Origin: Bemisia tabaci
Taxonomy: Eukaryota > Arthropoda > Insecta > Hemiptera > Aleyrodidae
Length of the DNA: 64,000 nt
Assembly (NCBI RefSeq): GCF_918797505.1
Contig: NC_092798.1
Coordinates: forward strand, 11,545,501-11,609,500
Reading direction: 5' to 3'
The notes under the pieces are model-generated. The model did no database searches. It worked only from the letters and a program-made list of their open reading frames with translations, and was not told the DNA's origin. The position numbers and the translations under genes were made by a program. Below are positions 22,457-34,600 of the stretch, in pieces. How positions within the stretch are numbered: the first letter of the stretch is position 1; each line of letters begins with the position of its first letter.

Positions 22457-25400
22457 ATGAAGATCAATCCATACAAGACATCCTCCCGGAGGAAAAACAG
22501 GAAGGACCACTTCACAGCTCCCTCCCACATCAGGAGGAAGCTTATGTCCGCACCCCTCTCTAAAGAACTTAGGCAGAAGTACAATGTTAGGCGAATGCCC
22601 GTCAGGAAGGATGATGAAGTTCAGGTAAGTTATCTTGTCAAGCTCTACTTGTATGCATAGGGTTCCTACCTAGTGTTCTGAAAAATGCCAGGGACTTATT
22701 TTGAATGGTAGAACAGAGATTCCAAGGGAAATCTCCTGGAAATACTGGACTTTCGGCACCCTCTAGTCATGAAAGTCCGAATTTATTTATTTAGTTAGGG
22801 TGCAGGGTAATTTTGCTTTCTTTGAAGGTAGTCTTATGTTTCTGAGCTTACAGTTTCTCGATAATTTATCAGTTCGATACTAAAAACTTACACAAACAGA
22901 AATAACTGCCTCACACATCGAAAGAATAAATTGATTAGTGTGTGTTGCCAAGTAATAACCAAAGGAACTGTAATGTAAGCACAAAAAGAAGAGATTCAAA
23001 GAACCCCCGTTGTTTATGGTATGACTTTACAAATGATGTTAACAGATTCCATTCTCAGATGATACTCTTGGTTGCTTGTGTTTTTGATCCTGGTGAGGTT
23101 CTCTCGCTAAGATTAAGAGCACTTGCCCACAAGATTATCTTTGACGATGATTTCTTGCTGATGTCAGTCAGATCTTCTCAAAATTTTAAAGAGAACTTTT
23201 TTATCCGAACCGCAGAGCATCTTGATAAACTGCGTGACTTTTTTATCCTGGTTCACTGCTACGGTGCAGCCTATTCTATGCGTTCTAATGAAACGTTTGG
23301 ACCGCTTTCTGGAGGAGGTCAGCAAGCAATCACATGCAATCCTAATCTCTAGCCGTACTGCAGATAACTCGAACCTTTGCATTCCATGCATAATAAGAGA
23401 CTTTAGCTCAATCACTTTAACCCTTCAAAATACTGTCCATCTGTTTTTGGTTCTGTGTTTGGTCTGCTTCGATCGTCATTTTTCCTTGTGAAATGAATGA
23501 TGATACCAGATTCCATTCTCTGATGATGGTCTTGTTGCAGGTGTTCTTTGCTCTCGGCAAGGTTCTCTTGTCGTGGGTTAATACACTTGTTAGGCAGATC
23601 ATCGTAAGACGAAAGTTTGGTGCTGACATTTCTGAATTAAATCCTTCGGCCTCAATAATAGGGAAACAGAGCGTTTCACTTCCAGCATGGGTTGCCTTTG
23701 ATTCTGCATAATGAGAAAGTCATTGAAAAGCCAGACACTGAGTACATTTAGAAAATGATGACACCTTACTGTACAACTGTAGATGCAGTGTTCTGTGCAA
23801 ACATTCCAGGGTGTCGGATTAAAACAGAGCCCCTCTTAATGGGAAACTAGGTCCCAGTGTAACTGGTTCCTAAAGCCCAGCAGGGTCCAAGCAGCGGGTG
23901 AAAATTCTGCGATTTTCCTTCACCTCAGTCTGTTTTCATTATAAACTCTGTTGAGCATAGCTCTTTGTTATTTCTAGAATCATGAAAAACGAAAGTCTAA
24001 GTCATTTGAATCTCTTTTCTAAGCCAGTTGTAAGTGCGTTTTAACCATCATCAATAGATTCATTTGGCATTTCCATTTCTATCTGAAAGAAGTTTCATAT
24101 GATGATAACAGATTCCATTCTCTGATGGGTGCTTGCATCGTGAGATCAGCAAGAAGCTCGACGGTTCTCTGAAAGTTGAAGGCTGGGCTCCGATCTTGCA
24201 TCCTCAGACGATTCTCTCTTTTCTGAGATGATTCTTTCATCCGTTTTAGTTTCTGATTATGTTTCTAATAGCCTTCCTTTTGGATTTTCTCAATTTTTCT
24301 ATGATCGTAGATCATGTGTTAAATATTCTGCCTCCTAATGGGAGAAGGGTACGCTACCTTTCTCCTGAGATGAGATCATTGCTTTCAAACCTTTATTTTG
24401 AGGTTGAATGGGCGTTCATTGTACAGAAAGTTGAATGCAGCATTGTAGGCTACGTCTGAAGTCCTATTTGATAATCTAGCATTCCATTTTCTTCTATGTA
24501 TATTTATCAACTGCTCTTATCTAAATCGTTAGAAAACACTTTTAAAAATTGTCCTGAAGCGGAATTGCAAAATTTCCAAGGAATAGCCTACTTGTAACAT
24601 TTAATATGAAGAACTGGTATGCTGAAACTAAAAGACCAAGTAGGAAACTCCCTTTCCCCAGGAAATTTGGTTTTCTTAGTCTTAATTAAGTGGGCAAAAT
24701 TGTATGAATAGAGATTTTCCTGTTCATTTTGGAACCTTCGTGTCATCTCAGCTTCAAAATTAGGTGGTCTCAGATTAAAATACAGTTCTTCACATCATTC
24801 TCAGAGGCTTTGAACTTTTCTCTGTAACATCAAATGAAACTCGAAAAAATGCCAATATCCAAATTACTAATTTTTTTCAGGTTGTAAGAGGGCACTACCG
24901 TGGACAACAAGTTGGCAAGGTCACACAAGTCTACAGGAAAAAGTTCATTATCAACATTGAACGAGTTCAAAGAGAAAAAGCCAACGGCGCAACAGTTTAT
25001 GTTGGAATCCATCCTTCTAATGTAAGAATTGATCATTTTAAACTTCTTCACCCATTTCTTTGCCTTTTACCCAATGGGCACGTGCCCAAAAGATCAACAC
25101 AATGCACTCTCTGAAATGTTATTTCATTCTTTAAAAGTGTGTGTTTCTACGAAAATGTAAGACAGGCATCAGGTTGTGATATTTCAATTTAAGAGTGGAT
25201 GTTTGCTAAAATTATACGCTATCGCCACCCTCAATTTATTCTTTGGGTTACAGGGATGTAAGAAGTCTTCTTTAGGACCTCTTTTTTTTTCAACATGTTT
25301 AGCTCCAAAAGTTTTAACTTGTTTCATTCTTTTTTTTCTTTTCCAAAGATCCTGAAAAATTTTCTCAGTGGCTTTGTAGAGAACACTAGATTTTAATGTT

Positions 25401-25829
25401 GCTAGCTGTTCTTTTCATTTTGGGCCTTTTAACTTCCTCCATCATAAGTTGCTAGTAACACTGGTGGCGAAGTTTTTGCACCACTATGGGATGAAGAAAA
25501 GCGTTGTTTTTTTATGACTCAAATTCTAATTTTCTAATCATACTTTCCTTAACCTCAAGAAACGAAGGTGTCATACCTGCCCCTTTTTTTCTTTCAGTTA
25601 AACATGAGACTTAACTTCTTACTTTTTGCATGCTCTCATCATTCCTAGTTCTTTTCAGTGTGTAAGACATTTTCTCTCTGTTTAGGTCGTTATTGTAAAA
25701 TTAAAAATGGACAAGGACAGGAAGAAAATTTTGGAGAGGCGCGCAAAGGGCCGAGCAGCTGCCAAGGCCGCTCTCCAAAAGGACAAAGGAAAGTACACAG
25801 AAGAGTCCACTGTCATGGAAACCTCATAG
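22457..25829 (+). CDS. RpL26: 60S ribosomal protein L26 (uL24)
   Basis: Component of the large cytosolic ribosomal subunit near the peptide exit tunnel. Coding exons are 22457-22624, 24881-25021 and 25686-25829, all phase 0, giving 150 residues, the usual eukaryotic length. The start [19 protein letters not shown] and the block [20 protein letters not shown] (a KOW motif across the first junction) are diagnostic, as is the basic C-terminal helix. An acceptor at 22444, 12 bp before the ATG, implies a non-coding leader exon upstream. The 2.3-kb first coding intron carries three related box C/D snoRNA candidates, as is common in ribosomal protein host genes. AATAAA follows the stop at about 25848. 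Confidence 0.97.
23028..23168 (+). ncRNA. Box C/D snoRNA candidate A in an RpL26 intron
   Basis: ATGATGT resembles box C and is followed by AACAGATTCCATTCT, then CAGA in the D' position. A CTGA at 23158-23161 is a possible terminal box D. The body aligns loosely with candidate B: GGTTCTCT, then CACTTG, then a GACGA..TGCTGA tail. The imperfect D' box suggests this copy is weaker. Target unknown. Confidence 0.35.
23491..23640 (+). ncRNA. Box C/D snoRNA candidate B in an RpL26 intron
   Basis: Best copy. TGATGAT (box C) at 23498 is followed by the 15-nt ACCAGATTCCATTCT, then CTGA (D') at 23520-23523, and directly by TGATGG (C'). CTGA recurs at 23623 and near 23632 as candidate box D. At about 130-140 nt it would be longer than a typical guide snoRNA. 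Location inside a ribosomal protein gene intron and on the same strand supports it. I could not match the guide to an rRNA site from memory. Confidence 0.45.
24098..24228 (+). ncRNA. Box C/D snoRNA candidate C in an RpL26 intron
   Basis: ATGATGATA (box C) is followed by ACAGATTCCATTCT, identical to the putative guide of candidate B over 13 nt, then CTGATGGG (D' joined to C'). GGTTCTCTGA lies in the middle, as in the other two, and CTGA near 24222 could be box D. The rest of the body has diverged. Confidence 0.4.
25022..25685. other. RpL26 second coding intron, nothing recognised
   Basis: T-rich intron; no snoRNA boxes with correct spacing were found here. Confidence 0.5.
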
Positions 25830-25859
25830 TTTTGTTTACGTTTTTAAAATAAAACCCAA

Positions 25860-28440
25860 AAAACCAATCTTCTTTTGTCTTATTTTTAATACTGTCCTCT
25901 GATTCATAATAGAAGAAAACAGGTATAGGCATAGTAGCCGCAGCAAAGCAATTCGGGATGATAAGTCCATGAGCTGTGATGTACCAATCTGACCTCCTCT
26001 CACCACTGACCGAGCTTATGCACACCAACTATGAAATGGATCCTCAATTTCAAACGCACACATTAACAGAGCTGTGCACAAGCCTTTCGTACAGATCTGT
26101 GATGAATATGGCAGACAAACCAATCAGAAGCGAGCCTGTTCTATGCTCGTAGCTGTTTTCCCTCTACCATGCTCAAATTCCTCTTTCACCAAGTATGATT
26201 ATTTTTATCGGCATGTGAAGTGTGAACAGCAAGAGAACTTAACTTATTTTCATGCCTAAGCATAACACCCGTCCAGCACACAGAGCCTCTCACCAAGTTA
26301 CCCTGGTACCCTAGGTACCTCAGTTGTGCTCTCTATATGGACAGCATTTTGCAAAAAGGAACCAGCGCAATTACAGTGTTTTCTATATTCTTCTTTTATT
26401 TTAAAAATACCTACTTTATGCTCAAAATTTACACAGTTATTTCCCTTCAAAGTTAACAATTTTTGCTACCGGAAGAAGAATTGTTTGCTATTCTAAGAGA
26501 TTCCAAATAATTATGAAGAAGCAACATTTTTACAACACTGCAATCATGCTGGTTCCTTTTTGTTGTCAAATGTTATCCATTTCTGCCAAATTAATGGATG
26601 CAAAACAACTGCTGATGTGGCCAACTTATAACGAATTTACAAGTTGTGGGTTGATTCTTTCGTATTTATTAAGCAGGCAAGCAACTTTTTTGCTAGTGCT
26701 CGCTAACCCACCTTGTGTAGCATTGCAATGGGTTAAGTTAGAGTAAACAGTATTAGGGAAATGGAAAAATTCCCTCGGTGCTTGGGAACGTTTTTAAGAA
26801 GTAATCTGTTTGTCATTATTGCCATTCTCATATTGTTAAGCCTCAAGGCTAATTGTAAGTCTTATCTGAAGCATTATTTGGCGAGCTGTTTCTCTTGAAT
26901 TTTGGATGTGGAGCAATACTTTCAGTCAAAGTCTTAAAGATTAACATGGTTGTCGTAAGCCATTAATTGGAAGGGGCTAATATTGATGTCTTCCAGTGTC
27001 CTATGGAATTTTGATCCTGAAGTCTGGAAAATTGACTTCTAAGAGCTTGCTTTCGTCACTCCAAGTAGCTTTTTTCTCAGGCGAAAGGGGTGGAGGGTGT
27101 TCGGTTCTTAGGAATCTTTAGAATTCTAAAGAATTTTGGAATTCATCATAATCTTTTAAGTTACCAGTTAGATGAATCCTTCAGCCCTTCAGGTTATTGT
27201 TTTTTAGAGGAAATTAAAATCATATACTTCTAATGGAAGCCTTTAGTAAATGAAAGAGGTATGCTAAATTCGAGAAAGCTCCGTTGTTAGCTACCACCTA
27301 AAATCAGTCTAAATTATGAATAGCCCACACGGGACTGCGACGATGGCTGAAGTGCGAAACCGCATATTTCTGTCAACGACATAGCAGACTTCCTGACATA
27401 CTTAATTCTCTCTTTGAAAAACTTGTCAACATAACTTCTTGAAAGACTTCCACGACTTTTTTTTCTTAGATAACAGAACATTCTGTGCTTTCAAGCTTTG
27501 AAGTTGGCATGCTCATAGATCTTGAGAAAAATAAAATAGCAGACATTTTTAAACACCAGAATAAAGTGTGGTTTTGCACTCTGAGCATTGATAGGTAATT
27601 TCAGTCTTTTAGCTCATTGTTGTTGCATCAATAGTACTTCTCTTTTTCACTTGTCAGAGGCTTGTATCATTTGAGATACATTGCCTCATCTAACTTCCAG
27701 ATGCTTGACCTTAAAACATAAATAAAACTTAATCAAACCCCTTACAAATGAAACAACAGGAAAAATATTGAGCTCTCTTAGGTTGGTTCAGTGCAAAATA
27801 TGACAATCGATCTGCTAATGAAATCATATGGGATATACTTCCTTGACCTAGTCGTCCAAAGAAAATGGAGGCGATGCATCATAATCTCACTGGAGAATTA
27901 AAAGATAAGCGAACTCATTAGCAACAAAATGAATAGTCACCCATCTTAAAACTGTGTAAAATAATTAGTGGGAAACATAAGATTTTAGAAAGATCTTTAT
28001 TATCACAAAAAATAGATTGATTTTTAACGGATGAAAAAAAAATCACAGCATTGATACTAAAGTAAATCAGTGCGTACAATACTGACAAACAACTGCAGTT
28101 CTCGCCATCCTGATTTTCTCGGGATAGAGCTCAAACCCAATAAAATATTTATTAGCTCAGTGATCACAGCCAAGCTAAAGTTACAATTATCTAAACCCCA
28201 CCGCTTGCCTCACTGTGTTAGACAATTTCTGACTGTAGACGGTTCAATTAAAAAATGAACTATGAATTCCTTAACCTATTTCAGTTTGGTTCCTAATTAC
28301 CTGTCAAACATAAATATCATTGTTTATTAAAAAATATGTACAGTTTGATTTATTTTGTGATCAATAATATTCCATTGAGTCTTAGATGGTAAAATTTAAG
28401 AGTCACAAATAATGAATACCACAAAAATGTAAAGCTAAAT
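25860..28440. other. Spacer between RpL26 and RNase H2A
   Basis: No gene recognised. It holds the MITE at 26339-26578 and an eroded relic near 27330-27600 of the family seen at 45929. RpL26 and RNase H2A converge here. Confidence 0.5.
26339..26578. mobile_element. Second, diverged copy of the spindle-E intron MITE
   Basis: The left end is GGACAGCATTTTGCAAAAAG then GAACCAG. The right end is CTGGTTCCTTTTTG through TGTTATCC. Both match the arms of the element at 1030-1286 with substitutions. No target duplication survives. Confidence 0.65.
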
Positions 28441-28449
28441 AAAAAAGGC

Positions 28450-31400
28450 TCAGGAAATTTTGAAGCAATCGGTTACTGATAGTTTGCTCTGCTGGAAGAA
28501 GGCGTGTCTAGATCGTTTCGCCTTCTTGGCTCCTGGAGAGAAAAATGAGGTGATTGACTTGTTCTTCAGCGGTTTTCCACTCGCCTCGTCCTCTTCCTCT
28601 TCCCTGAAATTTTTTAGGAGATTAGTGAAAAAAGGGGATGAATCAAGAAAAAATTCTAAATTTGTTGATGATGCTAAAAGAAGAATTTTTAGTGTCGAAG
28701 TTAAAAGATAACTATCTTACAGTTGTTGAGAGAATCATCAAAGATAGCCATTAGCTTGGCCCGGGATGCGTCCAGAAAACAAAAAAATTAACCAGTAATT
28801 AGTGTTTTCAGCTGAATTTGTGATGTTACATCTTTCAAAAGTCTAACATCAACACAAATATACTTTGATCACTGTTTGGAAAGATAAGATTTGAGCAACC
28901 ATGTCAAATGACATACTTCACCACATTTTCTAAAGCATGATACATTTTCTGCAATTGAATATAAAGATTTGATGACTTGATAGGTAGTTTTTGGTAATCG
29001 TTGAAATTTGACAATCAAAACACACCTCAGGAGTTCTTGAAACTGATGCACTTTACTTTGACAATGCCAACTATTTTAATTTAACGGTAATATTAGCCAC
29101 CAAAGATGCAAATTCTATGTGAAACTTGGTTGTAATAGCCACTCAAATAGGATTCTAAGAAGCTAATAATGATTTTGATCCTATACAAATAAAAAAACAA
29201 TGAAATAATTTAATAATGTGATATCAAAAACAATGTTTTACCATTGAACTGGGACTGCACTGGAAACTAGAATTTTTTCTGCTGTGGACCAGCTGAACCG
29301 AACTAGTTTAGGAAAGCCAAAAACTGGGTCAATATTTGTCTGTAGAAATTTTTTTGTTTCAGGATCTGCGAAGAAACAAGACAAGAAAGGTGAGAGAAAT
29401 GTTTTACATTGGGGAAAAGAGGAAAAAAAAGTTAAAGAGTAGCAAGAAGATAAAGTTAACTCTCTGTAGCATGGTGTCATTTCTTCGCAACAACCCATTT
29501 TTGGGTTTTTAAAAAATTAAATCTTTCTTCTGCGGTGTGATTTTGTAAATTTACATCAGTGATTTTCTTTTGAGAAAAATGATTGCTACCAAAAATTAGA
29601 AATTTTAAGACAAAAATTTAGGACTTTACATTTTTACAAAAAATAAAAAATTGTGTTATCCCCCAGGATCCAAGATCCTAAATTAATTAAAGCCTTCGAG
29701 GGTTAAGGATGGAACGAAAGAGGTTGGGTGTCAGCAAAAATTTTACTCCCGATCAGTCAAATAGGCTCTAACACAAGTCAATTCTTTCCATTTTCATCCC
29801 ATTTTAGTTAAACTACATTGAATCAAGTTAATTGTTATAATTGGACACAAATTTCATTTAGTTTATTATCAACTTTACTCTGTCATAAATAAAAGTTCAC
29901 GCAACAATAAAAATCCATTTGGAAACAGCATACGGAGAAGATATGCAAATTTGTTTCATGTTCTTGAAAACACATTTCACACCTTTATTCAGCAAGACAA
30001 TTTCAAGAGACTTCTTCTATGGGCAGTGTAATAACTTGAAGGCGCATGCCAAAAAGGCAAATTATTGGTACATGACAGAAAAGTGCCTAACTTGCGGTGT
30101 ATACAATTCCTCTCATTGACACTTTCTCACTTTTTTTGGTTTTAATTTCCTTCAGTTTTTGAATAGACACACTCTGCTTTCATTAATTTAGGTCTTTCTT
30201 GTCCAGACAAAGTTTTAACGATCAGGCTGTTGATGGATGTAAAACTGCTTGGTAAGATGATGTATGAATACTATTACACCACTTTCATGGTTGGCTCACG
30301 GAAGGAAACAGGTGTTACATTTCAATAGGCTTTTAAGAATCTTGATGTCAAAAAAAAAAAGGAACTGAGCATAATTGATTAAAATTTAAAATAATTACCA
30401 TTTGGATATCCACTGCCGTACTTTTTTTCTGATGATAGTTCTTCTGTGAAATTCCAAACTTCAATGGCAAAATCTCTAGTGACCTTAGCAGCTATACTGG
30501 CTGCACTGACAATTGGATAGAGCGAATCAGCTTTTTTCGATACCGTTATTTTTAGCTCTGGAAATAACCAGGATAATTTTTCCTGCAACCGGAAAGGGTA
30601 CATATAAGAATAAAATATGTGCTTGACTTCCTAGGCAATGAATTAATTTTTGAACATGAAAAAAAATTGATAGAACTATTGCTTGATTATGCATCGAGAA
30701 AAGAAACTATCGTTTCTGGCTTATTTGAAAAAAAAACCGGCGCTCCGCTTCGCTCCGCGCCGGTTTTTTGGGGGGGCTTCGCCCCCCCAAGCCCCCCCAG
30801 GACGCGCGCTTCGCGCGCGTATTGTAGACGCGCGCTTCGCGCGCGCTTCTTAGTTTGGGTGTCCATTCCAGTTGTTCTGTCTTCTTAAGCGACCCGCGCG
30901 TCCACCGCGGGAAGAGTGTATTTTCCGAAGGGGGGGGGGGGGGGGGGAGGGATCAATCTGTAAGGGAATGAATTAATTTCTTGAGGCATAAGAGCAGCAC
31001 AGTACGTTGCCAGCGAACGTGCTGCGAAAGGTTGTGACGGTTAAATGGTGAGATTTTGTTCAAGAACAGATCATTTAACCTGACCCACTGTGCGACGAAC
31101 AATTTGTCCAGAATCTTCCTTCCCCTGACCCACTGTGCGACGAAAAGTTTGTCCAAAAACTTCTCTCCCCTGACCCACTGTGCGACGATCAGCTTGTCCA
31201 AAAACTTTCTCCCCCGACCCACTGTGCGGCCCTGCTCCGGTCGGCTCCCCTCATGCCGCGCACCCCTCGCCTAAAACTTTCAAAGCTCGCCATTCTTAAA
31301 CGGCTCGGCCGATTTAGCTCAAATTCAATACCAAACCAGTCCTAGGGGAGAACTACCACCTATAAAAATTTCAGCTCAAAATATTCATTTTCGCTCGAGT

Positions 31401-31597
31401 TATCGAGTGGACAAGATTTCACCTCCCCCCACTTTCGAGCCCCACCCCTCAAAATCTATTGCCTCAAATTTCAATTTTTTTTCGCAGAATAGTAGTCCTA
31501 ATGAGTCTCTACAAAATGCAAAAAAATTGGTCAAAATATCTTTCAACGTAAGAAAGATATAACCACTCAAAAATCGAAAAATCTTGAAAAGGCGGAA

Positions 31598-31628
<31 letters not shown>

Positions 31629-34600
31629 CATACATATATACATACATATATATATACACATGAATTTGAATGGCATATATTTTCGTGATCTACGACCCGT
31701 GATCGATGCTCTTCACAAGGTCTCGGGTCTGGGTCCGACATCATGGGAGAATGCAATAGTGTATTTCCTTCGGAAAATACACTAACAACGCATGTGCTGA
31801 TCTTTTTTCACTTGAGAAGTGCATACACTTACTTGGCATGTGCTCTAAAATTGATAATTACCTCAAGTGTTACATGAAACATTTTACCATTCCTTCTCAA
31901 GATTTATAGGCTTTCATTATTCTATTTTTCAAAGCAGCTTCGTTCTGATGATTTACTATGAGTGCAGACTGTGTTTACAACATCGGTCACATCTTTGCAT
32001 AGAAAAATCAACTTACCTGATACTTTTCCGGTGGACCAACAGTGTCGACAAAGACTTCACACACATTTACACCATGTGCTTGTGCTTTTTTGATCAAACC
32101 AATAGCAGAGTCGTGAGACACTTGATTTAAGGAATACTTTTGTCTGCAAAAAAGTAAGAAACTTGTGTAAAAAAAAGAACTTTGCTAATGGACAATTCGA
32201 TAAAAAATATTCTGAGTTTTTGAAAATTAATTTATTGTTTACTAAATTTTCCCAACAATTCTCAGTTGAGAATGTATTTGAAGGGGTGCAGAAAATTCCC
32301 GACCATGCCAACAGTCCAGTCTTGTGCCAGTCCTGTGAAATGGGCAAACCCCTGCAAGGATAGGAAAAAACAGGAAAATCTCCACAAAAATTGGACAAAA
32401 TAGGAATATTTTGTGCAAAATATGACATACTAGCGGTGAATAAGTGCGATTTTTTGGGCAAAGGTTTTCTTTTCTATTTACTTCCTCAGAAAGAAGCAAC
32501 TGTAAATTTTGGTTGAAAATGGAGGAGGGTTTGGAAGATTCTGCGCCCCTGCTTATTTGAGTTGAAGCTGTCTTGTGAAATTAAAATTCAGAGTACTATT
32601 TACTACCTCAGATACCATCTTTAAGACTATCGAAATCTCAATAAGAAGTGAAATTAAAGTTATGCTTAATCTCTATGGATAGTGCCCATTAGGAGAGCCG
32701 TGCATCATCCTGATCGCCCTGAGAATCAAGGAGCCTAATTGCACCGCCAAAAGCAAAAAAGCAAGAGACTAAGAGGAAGACATTAAACGTCATGCCCATG
32801 ATGCCAGGTGAATATCCCAAATTGGTCCACATAATTTGAGCAGGAAACATTAGGGCACATAAACTTGTAAAAAGATACTTTGTCTTGTCATAAAATTGCC
32901 TGTGTCCAAGATGTGTGACAAATCATTTTTTACTGGGCAAGAATTTCCTTCCTCAACTGTAGTCCACCCATTAATTATTTATTGATGATATTTTTTCAAC
33001 AGACTTGCTCAACAATTTTGGCACCTTAGGAGGATGTCAATTTAAAATCCAAGGTAAAAGAAACATGGCAAAATTTGAGAACATAGTTCTATTAATGCAC
33101 TGATCAAGTTGAAAAAAGAAGAGACCATACAAACCTTCGGAACATGTTTCGACAGATATTATTAGGGGAAATGGCTTCCACCATCCAACCGAGAGTTTCT
33201 GTTTCTTCACACATTTTTCCAAGGATAACCTGCCGCTTTTCATCTGTGAGACTTTTAGAATCAGCACAACCAAGTGTTTTCAAGACTTCCTCTTTGCTTT
33301 TAGGGCAGAAACAGATTCCATAATTCATGGGACCTGAGAACAGATAAGTAAAACTTTGAGAGAAGAGGGTTTGATTTAGATAGGTGATCATTTTTGTGAG
33401 AACTCCTGTGAGAAGTGGTTGAGCTTAACAAAGTGAAATTTTAGGACTGTTTTAATCCATGGAACTTGATGAATCGGATTATCTGCCATTCAAAGCGGAT
33501 CACCCTCGAGGTTAAAGTTGCACTTAACCACCACCAAGGTGGACAACCACCTTAAAGGAGCGATCCAAGCTTTCTAATGGAATGGTTTGAGTGGGCTGGT
33601 CCAGGGCCGGATTTAGCTTTTTGCCGCCCCTGGGCAAGCTACATTTTGCCGCCCCTAGGCAAGCTACATTTTGCCGCCCCTGGGTCTACAATATTTCGCC
33701 ACTACATTGTCAACAGTATTCCCCCCTCCCCGCACTCCCAACTTCCCACGCCATCAGTCTCATCTTGCCCCCCCCCTCTGGCGCCGCATGGGCGCGTGCG
33801 CGTAGCTGTTTCAAAATGCGCCACGAATATATGAAATGGAATGGATGGATGAGGCAAAAATACAATGTGGAGACAAAGTTGAAGCTAGTGTAGCTCAATG
33901 TATTACTTACAATGTATTTTCGGAAGATTAGGTTAAAAAGTTTTTCTCCGGGTTTTCAGTCTAGCAAAGCTGTCAACCAGAGCATCGACGTCTAAATTGA
34001 TTGTCAAGTCTGCCTCGATGTTAAAAATTGCCTACTGTTTAGTTTCCCTTGGGATCACTCCAACGAACGATCATCGTAGCGCTCGAGGCCGGACCTAGAG
34101 GGCGACAACTTTGCCGCTCCCTTCCTTCATACATTTTGCCGCTCATCTTTTCACTTTGCTCCGTCTCTGTCTCCATTTTTTTCTTTTTTCTCGCTTTAAC
34201 TTTCAATTAACCCAGTGCCAAAATTTGCCCATCGCCAAAATTTGCCGCCCCTCAAAATTTGCCGCTATGGGCATGTGCCCCAACGCCCTATAGGTAAATC
34301 CGGTCCAGGATGAGAAAGTAACGCAGTTCACCCCAGTCCATATGGTTCACGTAAAAAATCTCTTAAAATTTACCGGTTACAGCAGTAAGTAACTTAACAG
34401 ATAAGTATGCATTTCCTACTCCTGGCACCATAATTGAGGGGCTTGGAGGACAAGGCGCATAAGTGCAGTTTTTGAAAAAATTGAGATATCAATGATTTCG
34501 AGCGAAACTAGTCTCCGTGCATATTCTGTGAAAAATTTGCTCCCAAACTCTATTTTTAAGCACTAGAAAGTCAGTTTGAACTATCTTTCTGCCATGAGGC

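Larger units (their letters stand above)
30916..31782. mobile_element. Non-autonomous element with GTGTATTTTCCGAAGG ends
   Basis: GTGTATTTTCCGAAGG at about 30916 is matched by CCTTCGGAAAATACAC ending at 31782. The right end is itself palindromic (GTGTATTTCC..GGAAAATACAC). Inside are a G-run, a 45-bp tandem array, a C-rich segment and a CATA microsatellite. No transposase frame. Confidence 0.5.

Noticed and set aside
30729..30868. Intrinsic (rho-independent) terminator or bacterial insertion at the GC hairpins
   Set aside because: The hairpins with T or A tracts look terminator-like, but the context is a eukaryotic intron with no bacterial genes and four such hairpins in a row.
31400..31756. 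Open frame with a tyrosine/isoleucine run in the RNase H2A intron
   Set aside because: It crosses the CATA microsatellite and a transposon-like element; no family resemblance.
32057..32499. Cysteine-rich open frames on the minus strand near an RNase H2A exon
   Set aside because: They overlap the true exon at 32143-32017 in another frame and the adjacent intron; the real exon is fixed by phase and conserved residues.
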